41,969 nucleotides of DNA. It comes from Thermatribacter sp964570785 (GTDB taxonomy: Bacteria > Atribacterota > Atribacteria > Atribacterales > Thermatribacteraceae). The notes beneath the pieces were generated by a model. It saw only the letters and a list, made by a program, of their open reading frames with translations, did no database searches and was not told where the DNA came from. This document shows positions 1 to 7,503 of this stretch, one piece after another. Every line of letters begins with the position of its first letter. Within the stretch, counting starts at the first letter, position 1. Location of the stretch: positions 1-41,969 of the forward strand of contig CAZMZG010000011.1 of NCBI GenBank assembly GCA_964570785.1, in the 5' to 3' direction. The translations under genes were made by a program, and so were the position numbers.

Positions 1-526
1 TTGCAACCTGGGCGGGAATGGTTACCTCTAAGGAAGAAAGCGAAAAGTCCTCTCGTTTGAGCTTCAGCGCTTCCCCTGGGCGCACTCCGGTATCCAGGAT
101 AAAAACCATGAGCGCATAGTCCCGCAGGCCGGCATAGGTCTTTCTATCGATGGCTTCCAGAAGTCTGCGCAGCTTTTCCTCGCTGACTGCCCGCGCTCTG
201 CCTTCGTCTTTCCTCCTTGCGAAGTCAATCGGATTCGCACTTATAACCCCTTCTTTTGTCAGGAAATCAAAGAAACTCTTGAGATAAGCACGGCGCAGGT
301 TAAAGGTGGCCGGCTTTACGTCATCGGCAAAGTATTCGAGCACGGAACGGCGCAAATCTTTCTCCGAGCGCAGAGCACCAGGAAAGCGCTTGAAGAAGCT
401 CTGCAAGTGGCTTTTGTAGTCCTGGAGGGTGCGGGGAGCACGTCCTTGAGCTTTCTTCTCAAAGAGGAAAAGCTCCACATACTCCGATGGTGAATCGGGT
501 TTTCTGAAAGCAATTACATTTGACAA
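1..526 (-). CDS. Tyrosine recombinase (phage-type integrase), N-terminal part, cut by window edge
   Basis: Site-specific recombinase that would catalyse strand exchange between att sites. Reading leftwards from a TTG at 526 gives about 175 residues before the edge: an N-terminal SAM-like core-binding domain, then the start of the catalytic domain with the motif TGVRPGEALKL, whose Arg is the first catalytic residue. The H-x-x-R and Tyr motifs lie outside the window. The TTG start was chosen because a strong AGGAGGTGA ribosome site sits just upstream and no ATG is in frame. The gene points away from the tRNA-Arg 3' end at 663, the usual geometry of a tRNA-integrated element. By hand count 98 of the first 180 bases are G or C, richer than neighbouring genes. 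It is not the housekeeping Xer, which is at 15959. Confidence 0.85.
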   Translation of the reverse strand, partial: MSNVIAFRKPDSPSEYVELFLFEKKAQGRAPRTLQDYKSHLQSFFKRFPGALRSEKDLRRSVLEYFADDVKPATFNLRRAYLKSFFDFLTKEGVISANPIDFARRKDEGRARAVSEEKLRRLLEAIDRKTYAGLRDYALMVFILDTGVRPGEALKLKREDFSLSSLEVTIPAQVA

Positions 527-565
527 AAAAGCTCACCTCCTGTTTTCTGGGTGAGCCTTTCAAGA

Positions 566-586
566 AGCACGGACTCGTGCTTTTTT
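566..586 (+). terminator. Small hairpin with T-run
   Basis: A perfect 6-bp stem (AGCACG/CGTGCT) with a 4-base loop is followed by TTTTT on the plus strand. It sits inside a wider inverted repeat, CCTGTTTT at 539-546 with AAAACAGG at 594-601. It could be a weak plus-strand terminator or a folded leader of the recombinase mRNA. No plus-strand gene precedes it, so its role is uncertain. Confidence 0.3.
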
Positions 587-662
587 AAAGCAAAAAACAG
601 GCCTTAACAAAAAGAGGACGACTACCTTCAGGAAGGCTCGCAGGGAGGGTTTCAGCACTTCC

Positions 663-739
663 TGGCGCGCCTGGAGGGAGTCGAACCCCCAACCTACGGA
701 TCCGAAGTCCGCCGCTCTGTCCAGTTGAGCTACAGGCGC
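663..739 (-). tRNA. tRNA-Arg(TCG)
   Basis: On the minus strand the 7-bp acceptor stem GCGCCTG/CAGGCGC encloses a full cloverleaf. The D-arm starts TAGCTCA, the anticodon loop is CTTCGGA (anticodon TCG, reads CGA arginine codons), and the T-arm holds GGTTCGACTCC. The CCA end is encoded. The 3' end faces the recombinase gene 137 bases away, so this tRNA is a plausible attachment site. Confidence 0.95.
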
Positions 740-778
740 ACCACTTGTTCTGAAATATAATCTTTTCAAAACACTTTG

Positions 779-1321
779 TCAATCAGGTTTTTGGTTGCCA
801 GAAGGAAAGACACTATCTAAGTAACCTTCATATCCAAGTTGTTCAAGTAATGCTGCTTTTTCCTCGATTTTTTCGCGCATTGAACTTTGGTATTCTTTCA
901 GTTTTTCTTGCAGTTCTGGATGCTTTATGGAAAGAATTCTTACTGCAAGCAGGCCTGCGTTGCGAGCATTATTTATGGCTACTGTAGCTACAGGTATTCC
1001 TCGAGGCATCTGGACAATGGATAAAAGGGAATCGATGCCGGATAGGGAAGAACTTTTCACCGGTACTCCAATAACTGGAAGGTGGGTTATGGAAGCAACC
1101 ATTCCCGGAAGATGTGCTGCTCCTCCGGCTCCAGCAATGATGACTTCAATACCACGTTTAGCAGCTTCGCGAGCATAATTAAACATTCTTTCCGGAGTTC
1201 TATGGGCTGAAACAATGGTTATTTCAAAAGTGATACCGAATTCTTCAAGGACTAGCGCTGCTTCTTTCATGATTGGCAGATCTGAATCGCTTCCCATGAT
1301 AATTCCTACCAGGGGGTTCAT
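779..1321 (-). CDS. purE: 5-(carboxyamino)imidazole ribonucleotide mutase PurE
   Basis: Cytosolic enzyme of de novo purine synthesis that converts N5-CAIR to CAIR. The 180-residue product is full length for class I PurE. It has the N-terminal nucleotide-binding motif MGSDSDLP, the SAHRTPERM segment carrying the catalytic His, and the glycine-rich AGAGGAAHLPGM stretch. The start is ATG at 1321, preceded by AGGAGGAAAG. It is transcribed divergently from pgi. Its pathway partners purB-purM-purN-purD form a separate operon at the other end of the window. No purK is visible nearby. Confidence 0.95.
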   Translation of the reverse strand: MNPLVGIIMGSDSDLPIMKEAALVLEEFGITFEITIVSAHRTPERMFNYAREAAKRGIEVIIAGAGGAAHLPGMVASITHLPVIGVPVKSSSLSGIDSLLSIVQMPRGIPVATVAINNARNAGLLAVRILSIKHPELQEKLKEYQSSMREKIEEKAALLEQLGYEGYLDSVFPSGNQKPD

Positions 1322-1421
1322 TTTGTTCTTTCCTCCTAATTTTTGAAATGTGATTTAAGTTAAATAGATACCAGAAAGATGTTTTTGAAGCAAGTGGGTG
1401 GTTTTGCTGGTAAAAAAGCGT

Positions 1422-1452
1422 CTTTTCATGAAAAGAGGAAGTAGTATATAAT
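1422..1452 (+). promoter_or_regulatory. pgi promoter overlapping a perfect palindrome
   Basis: A consensus -10 TATAAT at 1447-1452 has a weak -35 TTTTCA at 1423-1428, an 18-bp spacing. The -35 lies inside a perfect 14-bp palindrome, CTTTTCATGAAAAG (1422-1435), in the intergenic region shared with purE, so it could be an operator. The predicted transcription start near 1459 leaves a leader of about 18 bases before the pgi ATG. Confidence 0.5.
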
Positions 1453-1476
1453 CAGAGTCAAAAAGTGGTGATCAGG

Positions 1477-3195
1477 ATGTGGCCATTTCCTTTTGTGGAA
1501 ATTCATCTGGGAAATTTAGAGGCACAGATAGAAAGAAGATTTCATATGATAGAGCAGGAAAAGGTTGTTTCTCGTATTTTTGCTAAGGATTATACTCTCT
1601 GGAAGCCTTTTCCCAAAGAAATTGCTAACCGTCTGGGTTGGCTCGATTCGCCAGAACAAATGAAAAAAGAGATTGGTGCTTTGGAATCATTTGTGAAGCA
1701 GCTGCAGAGAGAAGGCTTTAGAAGCGCCTTTCTTTTGGGTATGGGAGGGTCCAGTCTTGCCCCCGAGCTTTTCAGTAAGGTTTTTGGCAAGAAGAAGGGA
1801 TTTTTAGATTTGCTCGTTTTGGATAGTACTGATCCAGATTGGATAGTCTATCTGGAGAATAAGCTTTCCTACGAAAATACCCTGTTCATTGTGTCTACCA
1901 AATCAGGTACTACGGTAGAAACTCTCGCTTTTTTCAAATACTTTTTCCATAAAGTTTCGCGGGAAAAAGGTGAAAGAGCGGGGAAACACTTTGTGGCAAT
2001 AACTGATCCGGGTAGTCCTTTACAGGAGATCGCTTCCAGATACCATTTTCGCAAAACTTTTTTGAATAATCCCAACATAGGAGGTCGCTATTCAGCGCTT
2101 TCCTATTTTGGATTATTGCCAGCGAGCGTTCTGGGTATAGATCTTGGAAAGTTGCTTGATAAAGCCATTTTAATGCGGAAGCTATGCAGTGACGAAAACC
2201 CGGAGTACAATCCGGCTGTTTTGCTTGGTGTTTATCTGGGGGAACTCGCCCTTTTGGGCAAAAACAAAGTTACTTTCTTTTTTGACCCTCCATATTTGTC
2301 GAGTTTTGGAGATTGGGTTGAGCAGTTAATTGCTGAAAGTACAGGGAAGGAAGGTAGAGGCATCCTTCCTGTTGTTATCGAGAGACCTCTTTTACCAAAG
2401 GATTATGGAAAGGACAGAGCCTTTGTCTTTGTTGAAGATATGAAAAGCCTGTTATTTCGGGACTTTAAAGAAGGCTTGAAGCGGTATGGTCATCCTTTCC
2501 TGAGCTTGAAAGTCGAAAGTCTTTATGATATAGGAGGTTTGTTTTTCCTGTGGGAAATGGCTGTTGCTCTGGCTGGTCACATTCTTCAAATAAATCCTTT
2601 TGACCAACCTAATGTAGAGTCTACTAAGGTGTTTACTCGAGAATTGATTGATAGCTATCTCAAAGAAGGAAAGTTGCTTCAGGAAGAACACCTGTTTGAA
2701 AAGAATGGCATTAGTGTTTTTGGAGATTGGCCTGGTAACAGTCTCGAGGAAGTTATGTGTTACTTTTTGAAGGAAGTAGCTCCTGGTGGCTATATTGCTA
2801 TTCAGGCTTTCGTAGCACCATTTGAGGAAACAAAAAAGGAGCTCGAAGAGATTGCTTCCCTATTGCAACAGCTAAGCGGTGTTGCTGTTACTGTTGGTTT
2901 TGGCCCGCGTTTTCTCCACTCTACTGGTCAGCTTCACAAGGGAGATGCTGGAGAGGGTGTTTTCTTGCAACTTTTTGCCGAGAATCAGAACGATATGGCT
3001 ATACCCGAGATAGATTCTCAACCCCATTTGACGGGTGCACTCACTTTTTCGATCCTTAAAAAAGCTCAAGCCTTGGGAGATAGGATGGCGCTTCGTGAAG
3101 CGGAAAGGAAGGTGCTGGGTATGCAGCTTAAAACGGTTGAGAGCCTTTCGGGCTTAAAAAAGATGCTTTATAAACTTCTGGATAAAGGTTGTTGA
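1477..3195 (+). CDS. pgi: Glucose-6-phosphate isomerase, Tal-Pgi fusion-type isomerase domain
   Basis: Glycolytic enzyme interconverting glucose-6-phosphate and fructose-6-phosphate in the cytosol. Visible motifs are LGMGGSSLAPELF, the sugar-phosphate (SIS) loop STKSGTTVET, NIGGRYSALSYFGLLP, and near the C-terminus GPRFLHSTGQLHKG. That last motif is typical of the isomerase half of bifunctional transaldolase/isomerase proteins. No transaldolase half is present; the gene starts directly with isomerase sequence. I chose ATG at 1477 because GGTGATC lies just upstream; a GTG at 1465 in the same frame has no ribosome site. The product is about 572 residues. It has its own promoter and is convergent with the RNA gene downstream. 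Confidence 0.9.
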   Translation: MWPFPFVEIHLGNLEAQIERRFHMIEQEKVVSRIFAKDYTLWKPFPKEIANRLGWLDSPEQMKKEIGALESFVKQLQREGFRSAFLLGMGGSSLAPELFSKVFGKKKGFLDLLVLDSTDPDWIVYLENKLSYENTLFIVSTKSGTTVETLAFFKYFFHKVSREKGERAGKHFVAITDPGSPLQEIASRYHFRKTFLNNPNIGGRYSALSYFGLLPASVLGIDLGKLLDKAILMRKLCSDENPEYNPAVLLGVYLGELALLGKNKVTFFFDPPYLSSFGDWVEQLIAESTGKEGRGILPVVIERPLLPKDYGKDRAFVFVEDMKSLLFRDFKEGLKRYGHPFLSLKVESLYDIGGLFFLWEMAVALAGHILQINPFDQPNVESTKVFTRELIDSYLKEGKLLQEEHLFEKNGISVFGDWPGNSLEEVMCYFLKEVAPGGYIAIQAFVAPFEETKKELEEIASLLQQLSGVAVTVGFGPRFLHSTGQLHKGDAGEGVFLQLFAENQNDMAIPEIDSQPHLTGALTFSILKKAQALGDRMALREAERKVLGMQLKTVESLSGLKKMLYKLLDKGC

Positions 3196-3266
3196 TCGGT
3201 TCTGGGAAGTGTTTTGGGCCTTAGGACAAGCTATTTTTAGATTGAAACGAAAATAAACAACAACAT

Positions 3267-3450
3267 AAAAACCACGGGTTCTAACGAGCCTTCCCACCTT
3301 TTCTTGTCAAGGAATCCAGTTTTCACTAAACACCCTCGACGCTTCAGATCCAGGCTTCTGCTTTCCTCTCGGAAAGCTTGGAGCTTTTTCCTTACGGAAA
3401 CAAGCTCTTTTTCCTGAACCTCCGGTTTTCTGATTCCTCAGAACCCGTGT
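3267..3450 (-). ncRNA. Predicted structured noncoding RNA, class not identified
   Basis: This gap has no plausible gene but folds extensively as minus-strand RNA. P1 is a perfect 10-bp closing stem (3440-3449 with 3273-3282), P2 pairs 3432-3438 with 3310-3316, and P3 pairs 3413-3421 with 3346-3354 including two G-U pairs. Inside P3 are a hairpin at 3381-3407 and a 7-bp hairpin with a GAGA tetraloop at 3360-3377. The G-U pairs and GNRA loop fit the minus strand only. A promoter at 3458-3486 would start RNA at the edge of P1, and P1 is followed at once by five U residues (3271-3267), giving an RNA of about 180 nt. It does not look like SRP RNA, tmRNA or RNase P RNA. A raiA-type or 6S-like RNA cannot be excluded by eye. 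Confidence 0.65.
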
Positions 3451-3457
3451 AGCTATA

Positions 3458-3486
3458 GCTATGCCACTCCTTAATCATTCCGTCAA
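3458..3486 (-). promoter_or_regulatory. Promoter for the structured RNA
   Basis: On the minus strand a -35 TTGACG (3486-3481) is followed after 17 bases by CATAGC (3463-3458). Initiation about 7 bases further would be at about 3450, exactly where the closing stem of the RNA begins. The -10 lies in a palindromic TAGCTATAGCTA stretch. Confidence 0.5.
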
Positions 3487-3533
3487 GAGGCAGTGGAAAA
3501 AACTTTTGTAGATCGACTCGAGTTTTTAGGATT

Positions 3534-6200
3534 TCAAAAATTTATGTCCAGAGAAAAATAAAATTCGGGCTTACCTTCTTTACCTAAGGGATAGCTTAAG
3601 CCGGCGGTGAAAAACAATGGGATGGAGTCATTACCGAGAAAAACACGGACTTTGAGCTCACTCCCTAAAGCGAAAATGTCTTCTCTTGAGTTTTCATTTG
3701 CAATTTCGGCTCCCTGAAGGTACACTTTGCCTCTTAGATCCTTTATGAAGAGATAGTTTCCCAGGGGTAGGTAAAGAATTTTCACAGGAAACGACAGGGA
3801 GACTTTCCCGTAGAGGAACGTGTTACCACAGATTTTAGAATAACCTTTTAAGGGTATATTTTCGTCTCCAATAGCAAAAGCTTTTTTGAAAGAACTTTGG
3901 CCTCTTGCCAAAGAAAAAGATAAAATACTGTTTTTTGGAGGGGTAACATAATCTTTCGTATATTTTATTATCAATTCTGAACCTGGTTCTTGGTTGCGGT
4001 ATCCCAGAAACCATGAACCCTCCAAGCTTTCTCTGTAAATCTGTTCATCGTTTCCTCCATAATTCTTGCCCTTAAATTTACCCAGGAATCCTGCTTCGTA
4101 ATTTGTTGGTGAACTGCTTTCTGCGGTTTTTTGTATTAGTGACAGTTTCAATATTCCCTCCTGATTTTTAGCAATTATTGGCAAACTTGCACCAAGAGAC
4201 CATTCACTTTGCTTTCCGGTTTGGGCTGAGATGTGCAGATCTACAGGTAGAGAACGGTTTATATATTGTAGTTTTAGATTGTTAAAGTCATAGTCATAGT
4301 AGAGAGAGCAGTAAATTTTTTTCAAAGGGTCCTGAGATTCCAGTTTTACTCCTTCTATCTGAGGTACGAATCTGAATCGTAGATGCTTCAAGGGTTGATA
4401 CGCTTCTGCTGGAAGAGGGCCCTCTGAAGGCTTACCCTTCGCTTCTGGTAGGGGTTCTTTTTTGAACTCTGTTTTTTGCCAAAACAATTTATCTATTTTC
4501 CCCACATCATATCCTTTGCTGTGGTAAGCAATCGCATATGTTGTGTCTTTCCATGACACGGATTCAAAAACTCCGCTAGTGACATCGGTTAATCGAAAGA
4601 AGGAGCCATTTTTGATGGAGTAAGCATAGAGATCATACTTTCCGCTTCGGTCAGAAGAGAAACAGAGGTATTTCCCACCTTTAAGGAAGTTGGGATACAA
4701 ATCTGCTGCCTGGTCCTGAGTTACGAAGTAAAGATAGCCTTTTTCTAATTCTAAAAGGGCTATATCCGCATAACCGTAGTGCCATCCTGATATGGCCAGA
4801 AGTTTTTTGTCTGGAGAAATAACCATTTCCATAGGGTGAAAAGAAGGTGGAAAATAATACACAGGAGAAACTCTTTGATTATCATTTAAATCTAATGAGA
4901 AAATACCTTTTTGGTCCAGTTCCCGGCTCAAAAATAGTATTCTATGATCGGTTAGAAACACGGGAGAAAAGGCTCTTAAATATTTTGTAACCCGCTTTTC
5001 CTGCTTTTTTTCAAGGTCATACATGAAAATGTCGACATAATCCCTGTATTTACCTTCTACCCTTTTGCTGTATACCAGCTTCTGTCCGTCGCTTGAAGAA
5101 GAGGCCCTTCCTTTTATTTCGCCTGTTGCCAGCAACTTTTCCTGACCTGAAGAAGGGTCGATGATTCGCAATCCCGGGAGGAAACGAGGGTGGTAGAGAT
5201 TGTACGTGAGATGTTTTCCGTCAGAAGTGATGTTTAGCCCCTGGGCATAAAACCCTTTGTTCGTCAAAAATCTAATTTTTGTTGCAGGGCTTTTTGTGGT
5301 CGTAGCTCCTTCCAACATGTATTCTTCCCAGTCTTTTAGAAGTTGTTTTAAAGCAATTCCAGTTGCTTTTTTAACCGCTCTGGCAAGGTCAAACGGGTTG
5401 GCTGTGCTATTTTGGTAGGTTACTATTTTTTGCAGCGTTTCAGTTCCAAATCTTTCGACAATGTAGGCACAGAGACTAGAGCCGTAAAGGTAGCAACCGA
5501 GACTTCCTGGCCACTCATCAATATAACTGTAGCCACCAAAGAGTAGCGGATTTTTAAGTCCGCCTGAAACTTCTTCTCTCCAGTACATCTCGAACAGAGG
5601 ATCCTGGAGGCGTCCTTTATTGTTAATTGTTGACTCCATGTATATTGCATAACCTTCTTTGAACCAGGCTGGCTGTAGCGCTCCTGGTGGGATTACTTTT
5701 CCCAGTATTTCCCCCCAGAGTTCCTCTTGGGGTATTATTCCGCCCTGGAAGAGGTGAGTCAGTTCATGAATTAATAGGAGCTTGAACCAGTTTTCAAAAT
5801 GAGTTCCTGATAGGTGATCAACCGGGTGGGCACTCAAGACAATGATTTTTTGCCAGAAGATGTAAGCAAAAGCGTTAGGTGTGGTTGAAGAATCGAGAAT
5901 GACTATTTGAGGTTTAAAGGTGAGTTTTTTGTGGAATAAATTTTCTAGGTTTTCTATAGTGGTTTCTCCTATTTCCATAATTTCAGGGGCGTAGTTCTTT
6001 AAGGAAGCGGGGAAAATTATTTCCAGTTTTGGGGTGGTTATGGAGAAAAAATCCTGACGAGGTGAAATCTTTTCTGCTGCGCTACACCTTGGAAGGCCGA
6101 GCCACAATGTAAAGAGTAACGCAAACAGTAAGAACTTAAAGATCCAGATATTGGTGGGGAGATGCTTAGCGTCTATTTTTTTTATTTTCAATTTCTGCAC
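3534..6200 (-). CDS. Secreted gluzincin-type zinc peptidase with beta-propeller and C-terminal barrel-like region
   Basis: 888-residue exported protein. Residues about 19-42 form a signal peptide (hydrophobic stretch ending near CSAAE). Residues 50-270 resemble peptidase MA-like domains, with zinc motif HELTH at 145-149 and a downstream WFKEGYAIYME giving Glu182 as likely third ligand. The middle region carries TolB/WD40-type propeller repeats with segments such as SSDRSGKYDLYAYS. The last about 250 residues are strand-rich and end in FYFSLDINF; a terminal Phe is typical of outer-membrane barrels. The start is GTG at 6200, inside the 3' end of the upstream HypC-HydE gene (35-base overlap), so translation may be coupled; an in-frame TTG three codons later is possible. 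The substrate is unknown. Outer-membrane location is inferred. Confidence 0.75.
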   Translation of the reverse strand: MQKLKIKKIDAKHLPTNIWIFKFLLFALLFTLWLGLPRCSAAEKISPRQDFFSITTPKLEIIFPASLKNYAPEIMEIGETTIENLENLFHKKLTFKPQIVILDSSTTPNAFAYIFWQKIIVLSAHPVDHLSGTHFENWFKLLLIHELTHLFQGGIIPQEELWGEILGKVIPPGALQPAWFKEGYAIYMESTINNKGRLQDPLFEMYWREEVSGGLKNPLLFGGYSYIDEWPGSLGCYLYGSSLCAYIVERFGTETLQKIVTYQNSTANPFDLARAVKKATGIALKQLLKDWEEYMLEGATTTKSPATKIRFLTNKGFYAQGLNITSDGKHLTYNLYHPRFLPGLRIIDPSSGQEKLLATGEIKGRASSSSDGQKLVYSKRVEGKYRDYVDIFMYDLEKKQEKRVTKYLRAFSPVFLTDHRILFLSRELDQKGIFSLDLNDNQRVSPVYYFPPSFHPMEMVISPDKKLLAISGWHYGYADIALLELEKGYLYFVTQDQAADLYPNFLKGGKYLCFSSDRSGKYDLYAYSIKNGSFFRLTDVTSGVFESVSWKDTTYAIAYHSKGYDVGKIDKLFWQKTEFKKEPLPEAKGKPSEGPLPAEAYQPLKHLRFRFVPQIEGVKLESQDPLKKIYCSLYYDYDFNNLKLQYINRSLPVDLHISAQTGKQSEWSLGASLPIIAKNQEGILKLSLIQKTAESSSPTNYEAGFLGKFKGKNYGGNDEQIYRESLEGSWFLGYRNQEPGSELIIKYTKDYVTPPKNSILSFSLARGQSSFKKAFAIGDENIPLKGYSKICGNTFLYGKVSLSFPVKILYLPLGNYLFIKDLRGKVYLQGAEIANENSREDIFALGSELKVRVFLGNDSIPLFFTAGLSYPLGKEGKPEFYFSLDINF

Positions 6201-7491
6201 CCAGATCGGTTGGAGCTCTTCCCAGTTTATTTAGGAGCTGAAGCGTTTGCTTTATCTGGTCTTCTAAGCTTTCCTTTTCGTGTGCTCTGCGGGGATAAAT
6301 TGAGTATCGCTTTCTGAAATGGGCGGGAGTGACGTTTAACATTAATGAATTTGCACCGGCCATAAGGCCGTTTTCTCGAGCTGAGGGGTCTAAGGTTTCA
6401 AAAGAGGTGGTCACCAGTATTTTGGAATTCCTGGGTGTCAGGATGCGTGTTAACGCTAAAGCATTGAGTACTCGAGTTTTACTTGGAGGCCGAGAGTCCC
6501 CAAGAGGAGTTTCTGGATGAGGCAGAAATGGACCAAAACTGCACATTTCGGCATGCAGCTCGCAGGTAAGGAAAATATCATTTAGAAGATCTCCATCAGT
6601 CTGACCTGGAAGGCCGATTAGAGCACCAGTGATGATCAGGTAACCTATCTGGTACGCAGTTTTCAAGTGTTGAAGTCGCTTTTTTAATGAATAGCCAGGG
6701 TGTAACTTTTCGTAGAGTGCTGGATTGCTGGTTTCAAAGCGCATCAGAATTCCGCGGGCCCCTGCCTGATACAGGAGTTCCAGGCCCCTCTCGCCTATTT
6801 CGCCGCAGCTTACAAAGATTAACGCGGGGCGTTGCCTTTTGATCTCCCTTATCAGTTCTGCAAGCCGTTCTGCAGGAAAACAAGGGTCTTCTCCACTTTG
6901 GAGGACCAGAGCCTGAAATCCGTATTTATCAATGGCTTGAATTGCTGTTTTTATTATTTCTTCGTCAGACATTCGGTGGCGTTTTAGGGTTCTATTGTGG
7001 ATGGATATCCCACAGTAGTTGCAATTTCGGGAACAGAAATTAGAAAACTCAATTATTCCGTGTACACAACAGGAGTTGCCCAGATGCTTTCTGCGCAAAA
7101 AGTTGGCAGTTTTATAAAGCAATTCTCTTTCTTTTCTTTCCTCCAGGTTTAGAAGAAAAAGCGCATCTTTTCGAGAAAGGGATTTCTCTTCTAAAACCTT
7201 GTCAAGTATCCTGAGCAAATTTCTACTGGCGGTTTCCCTCTCGAGTTGAAGTCGACTCAGTCTGAGGTCTACTTCCTGAAGTTCAAAAAAGGTTTCTTTC
7301 CAGGTGGAGAGGATGGATTGTGCTTCTTCAGGAGGAATTTTTTTAATTACAAATCCTCCTTGAGCATAAACAAAGTCTCCGGGATAAAGATTTTCAAGTT
7401 CATTGTAGGCTTTTCTTTTTTCTCCAAAGTAATCTATGATAACCAGGTTTTTTTTAATTTCTTCTACGAGTCCAGGTATGGCGTAACACAC
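6166..7491 (-). CDS. HypC-HydE fusion: hydrogenase chaperone domain joined to a HydE-family radical SAM enzyme
   Basis: Residues 1-70 match the HypC/HybG chaperone family: MCYAIPG at the start (Cys2, the Fe(CN)2CO ligand in HypC) and GDFVYAQGGFVIKKI. The conserved HypC His of the VHxGFA motif appears as Gln44. After a charged helical linker, residues about 90-441 match HydE: IEFSNFC, the SAM cluster motif CSRNCNYC (Cys153, 157, 160), LQSGEDP, RFETSNPALYEKLHPG, GALIGLPGQT, GPFLPHPETPL and TLDPSARENGLMAGAN. HydE is normally a maturase of [FeFe] hydrogenase, yet this is the last hydrogenase gene of a [NiFe] operon, 12 bases after hypA. The start is GTG at 7491 after an AGGATGGA site. A role in building the NiFe site, for example ligand chemistry on HypC-bound iron, is inference. 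Confidence 0.85.
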   Translation of the reverse strand: MCYAIPGLVEEIKKNLVIIDYFGEKRKAYNELENLYPGDFVYAQGGFVIKKIPPEEAQSILSTWKETFFELQEVDLRLSRLQLERETASRNLLRILDKVLEEKSLSRKDALFLLNLEERKERELLYKTANFLRRKHLGNSCCVHGIIEFSNFCSRNCNYCGISIHNRTLKRHRMSDEEIIKTAIQAIDKYGFQALVLQSGEDPCFPAERLAELIREIKRQRPALIFVSCGEIGERGLELLYQAGARGILMRFETSNPALYEKLHPGYSLKKRLQHLKTAYQIGYLIITGALIGLPGQTDGDLLNDIFLTCELHAEMCSFGPFLPHPETPLGDSRPPSKTRVLNALALTRILTPRNSKILVTTSFETLDPSARENGLMAGANSLMLNVTPAHFRKRYSIYPRRAHEKESLEDQIKQTLQLLNKLGRAPTDLGAEIENKKNRR

Positions 7492-7503
7492 GAAAGATCC
7501 ATC

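Noticed and set aside
3458..3470. Short coding gene starting near an AGGAGTGG in front of the RNA
   Set aside because: AGGAGTGG resembles a ribosome site, but no start codon and open frame of useful size follow on the minus strand.
3534..3700. Structured RNA extending into the peptidase gene
   Set aside because: The paired stems all lie between 3273 and 3449; beyond the promoter the sequence is coding.
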